The notes beneath the pieces were generated by a model. It saw only the letters and a list, made by a program, of their open reading frames with translations, was not told where the DNA came from and did not search any database. DNA of 9,070 nucleotides, taken from the NCBI GenBank assembly GCA_023700845.1, contig JAMPYD010000054.1:1-9070 (forward strand), read 5' to 3'. How positions within the stretch are numbered: position 1 is the first letter of the stretch; every line of letters begins with the position of its first letter. Origin of the DNA: Elusimicrobiota bacterium (lineage in GTDB: Bacteria > Elusimicrobiota > Elusimicrobia > UBA1565 > UBA9628). The position numbers were made by a program, and so were the translations under genes. This document shows positions 8,268-9,070 of the stretch, piece by piece.

Positions 8268-9070
8268 CCGCGGGGCCGCCGAGGGGGAGGGGGCCGCCGA
8301 GCCGGAGGCGGCTCCGGTCCGCCTCGGCCTGGGCGCGGCACCCTGCGAGGCGCCGCCGCGGCCCATGCCGCGGCCCATGAACGAGAGGGGGCTCGACTCG
8401 GGGGCGGTCTGCGCCTTGTACTTGCCCGCCGCGACGAGGACGGACTCGCCCGCGGCGAGGCCGCTCACGATCTCGATCTGGTCGTCCGTCTCGATCCCGG
8501 TCTTCACCTCGCGGGTCTCGGGCTTGCCGTTCTTCTCCGCGGCGGGCAAGGAGACGACGCGCTTGCCGCCGGGGGCGTCCTTGATCGCCCCGGCGGGCAC
8601 GAGCACCGCGTCCTCCTTGCGCCGGACCAGGAAGCTCACGTTCGCGGTCATCTGCGAGCGGAAGAACGGGGGGACCTTGTCCGGCCGGACCTTCACGCCG
8701 TAGGTGATCACGCTGGAGACGTTCTTGCCCTCGTACAGGATGTCGAAGACCTTGCCGTCGACGGGCTGGTCGGGATAGGAGTCCAGGCGGACGCGGACCT
8801 TCTGCCCGAGCTTGATCTTGCCGATGTCGGACTCGTCGACCTGCGCGTTGACGATGAGCGTGTCGGCCACGGCGAAGAGGACGGTGCCGCCGTCGACGGC
8901 CTGGCCGACGACGACGTTGCGCAGGATGACCTCGCCGGGCAGGGAGGCGAACACCGCGGTCGGCTTGTAGGCGTCCTCCCATTTCTTGACCGCCTCGGGG
9001 CCCTGGGCGCGCGCGGCGTCGAGGATCGCGTTGCGGTCGGTCGAGCTGATCCAGGCCACGACCTGGCCGT
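8265..9070 (-). CDS. Efflux periplasmic adaptor subunit (HlyD/MacA family), N-terminus cut by window edge
   Basis: The C-terminal 267 residues of a membrane-fusion adaptor that would link the MacB-like transporter to an outer-membrane channel. The visible part starts in the end of the alpha-hairpin (SSTDRNAILDAARAQGPEAVKKWEDAYKP), then the second half of the lipoyl/barrel-sandwich domain (AVFASLPGEVILRNVVVGQAV), the beta-barrel (ADTLIVNAQVDESDIGKIKLGQKVRVRLDSYP) and the membrane-proximal domain (AVLVPAGAIKD to VSGLAAGESVLVAAG). The signal peptide or lipid anchor and first lipoyl half lie beyond position 9070. The GTG at 9057-9059 is an internal Val, not the start: the frame is open to the edge and the domain is incomplete. 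The C-terminus is an unusual Gly/Ala/Pro/Ser/Arg-rich tail of roughly 45 residues with MGRGMGRGG. The stop lies 10 nt before the macB-like start, indicating one operon. MacA is the best functional match; other HlyD adaptors are possible. Confidence 0.92.
   Translation of the reverse strand, partial: GQVVAWISSTDRNAILDAARAQGPEAVKKWEDAYKPTAVFASLPGEVILRNVVVGQAVDGGTVLFAVADTLIVNAQVDESDIGKIKLGQKVRVRLDSYPDQPVDGKVFDILYEGKNVSSVITYGVKVRPDKVPPFFRSQMTANVSFLVRRKEDAVLVPAGAIKDAPGGKRVVSLPAAEKNGKPETREVKTGIETDDQIEIVSGLAAGESVLVAAGKYKAQTAPESSPLSFMGRGMGRGGASQGAAPRPRRTGAASGSAAPSPSAAPR
8356..8379. repeat. Tandem 12-bp direct repeat in the adaptor tail
   Basis: CCGCGGCCCATG occurs twice in immediate succession. On the coding (minus) strand it encodes the repeated MGRG of the low-complexity tail. 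It probably arose by slippage in a tolerant region and may vary in copy number between strains. Confidence 0.7.

Noticed and set aside
8255..8341. Upstream extension of the macB-like reading frame into the adaptor gene
   Set aside because: The extra 29 residues are Pro/Arg/Gly-rich and antihomologous to the ABC N-terminus; they are an out-of-frame reading of the adaptor tail. The ATG at 8254 has a Shine-Dalgarno-like sequence.

Overview
The window is a GC-rich, gene-dense stretch of a bacterial chromosome. It holds seven protein-coding genes, two of them cut by the window edges, and no RNA genes, mobile elements or CRISPR arrays. The presence of two GT9 (LPS heptosyltransferase-type) glycosyltransferases and a MacA/MacB-type export pair points to a diderm (Gram-negative-type) envelope. 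I cannot fix the phylum from sequence alone. A high-GC, poorly cultivated lineage such as Elusimicrobiota is only a guess.

Layout. Positions 1-1766 (minus): polyphosphate kinase 1, C-terminus outside the window. Positions 1767-1851: divergent intergenic region with an inverted repeat and a small hairpin. Positions 1852-3372 (plus): RecQ helicase with zinc cysteines and HRDC domain but no room for a winged helix. Positions 3373-3425: convergent intergenic region made almost entirely of two perfect palindromes. Positions 3426-4196 (minus): crotonase-fold protein that lacks the usual catalytic acids. Positions 4197-4221: a 25-bp divergent promoter. Positions 4222-5277 (plus) and 5264-6247 (minus): two GT9 glycosyltransferases that converge and overlap by 14 bp. 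Positions 6269-8254 (minus): fused ATPase-permease of the MacB type. Positions 8265-9070 (minus): its periplasmic adaptor (HlyD/MacA type), N-terminus outside the window.

How they work together. The adaptor and MacB-like transporter form a clear operon with a 10-nt gap. The GT9 gene at 5264-6247 follows on the same strand after 21 bp but has its own -10 element. The two GT9 proteins probably act in envelope glycan synthesis. PPK, RecQ and the crotonase-like protein are housekeeping or metabolic genes with no obvious shared pathway.

The most notable signal is regulatory. All five genes with an upstream region in the window and no tightly coupled upstream partner have a TANNNT -10-like hexamer ending 6 nt (four genes) or 8 nt (ppk) before the start codon, with no Shine-Dalgarno sequence. 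This is the arrangement expected for leaderless mRNAs. The one operon-internal gene (macB-like) has a Shine-Dalgarno-like sequence instead. I did not find a convincing new multi-gene system.
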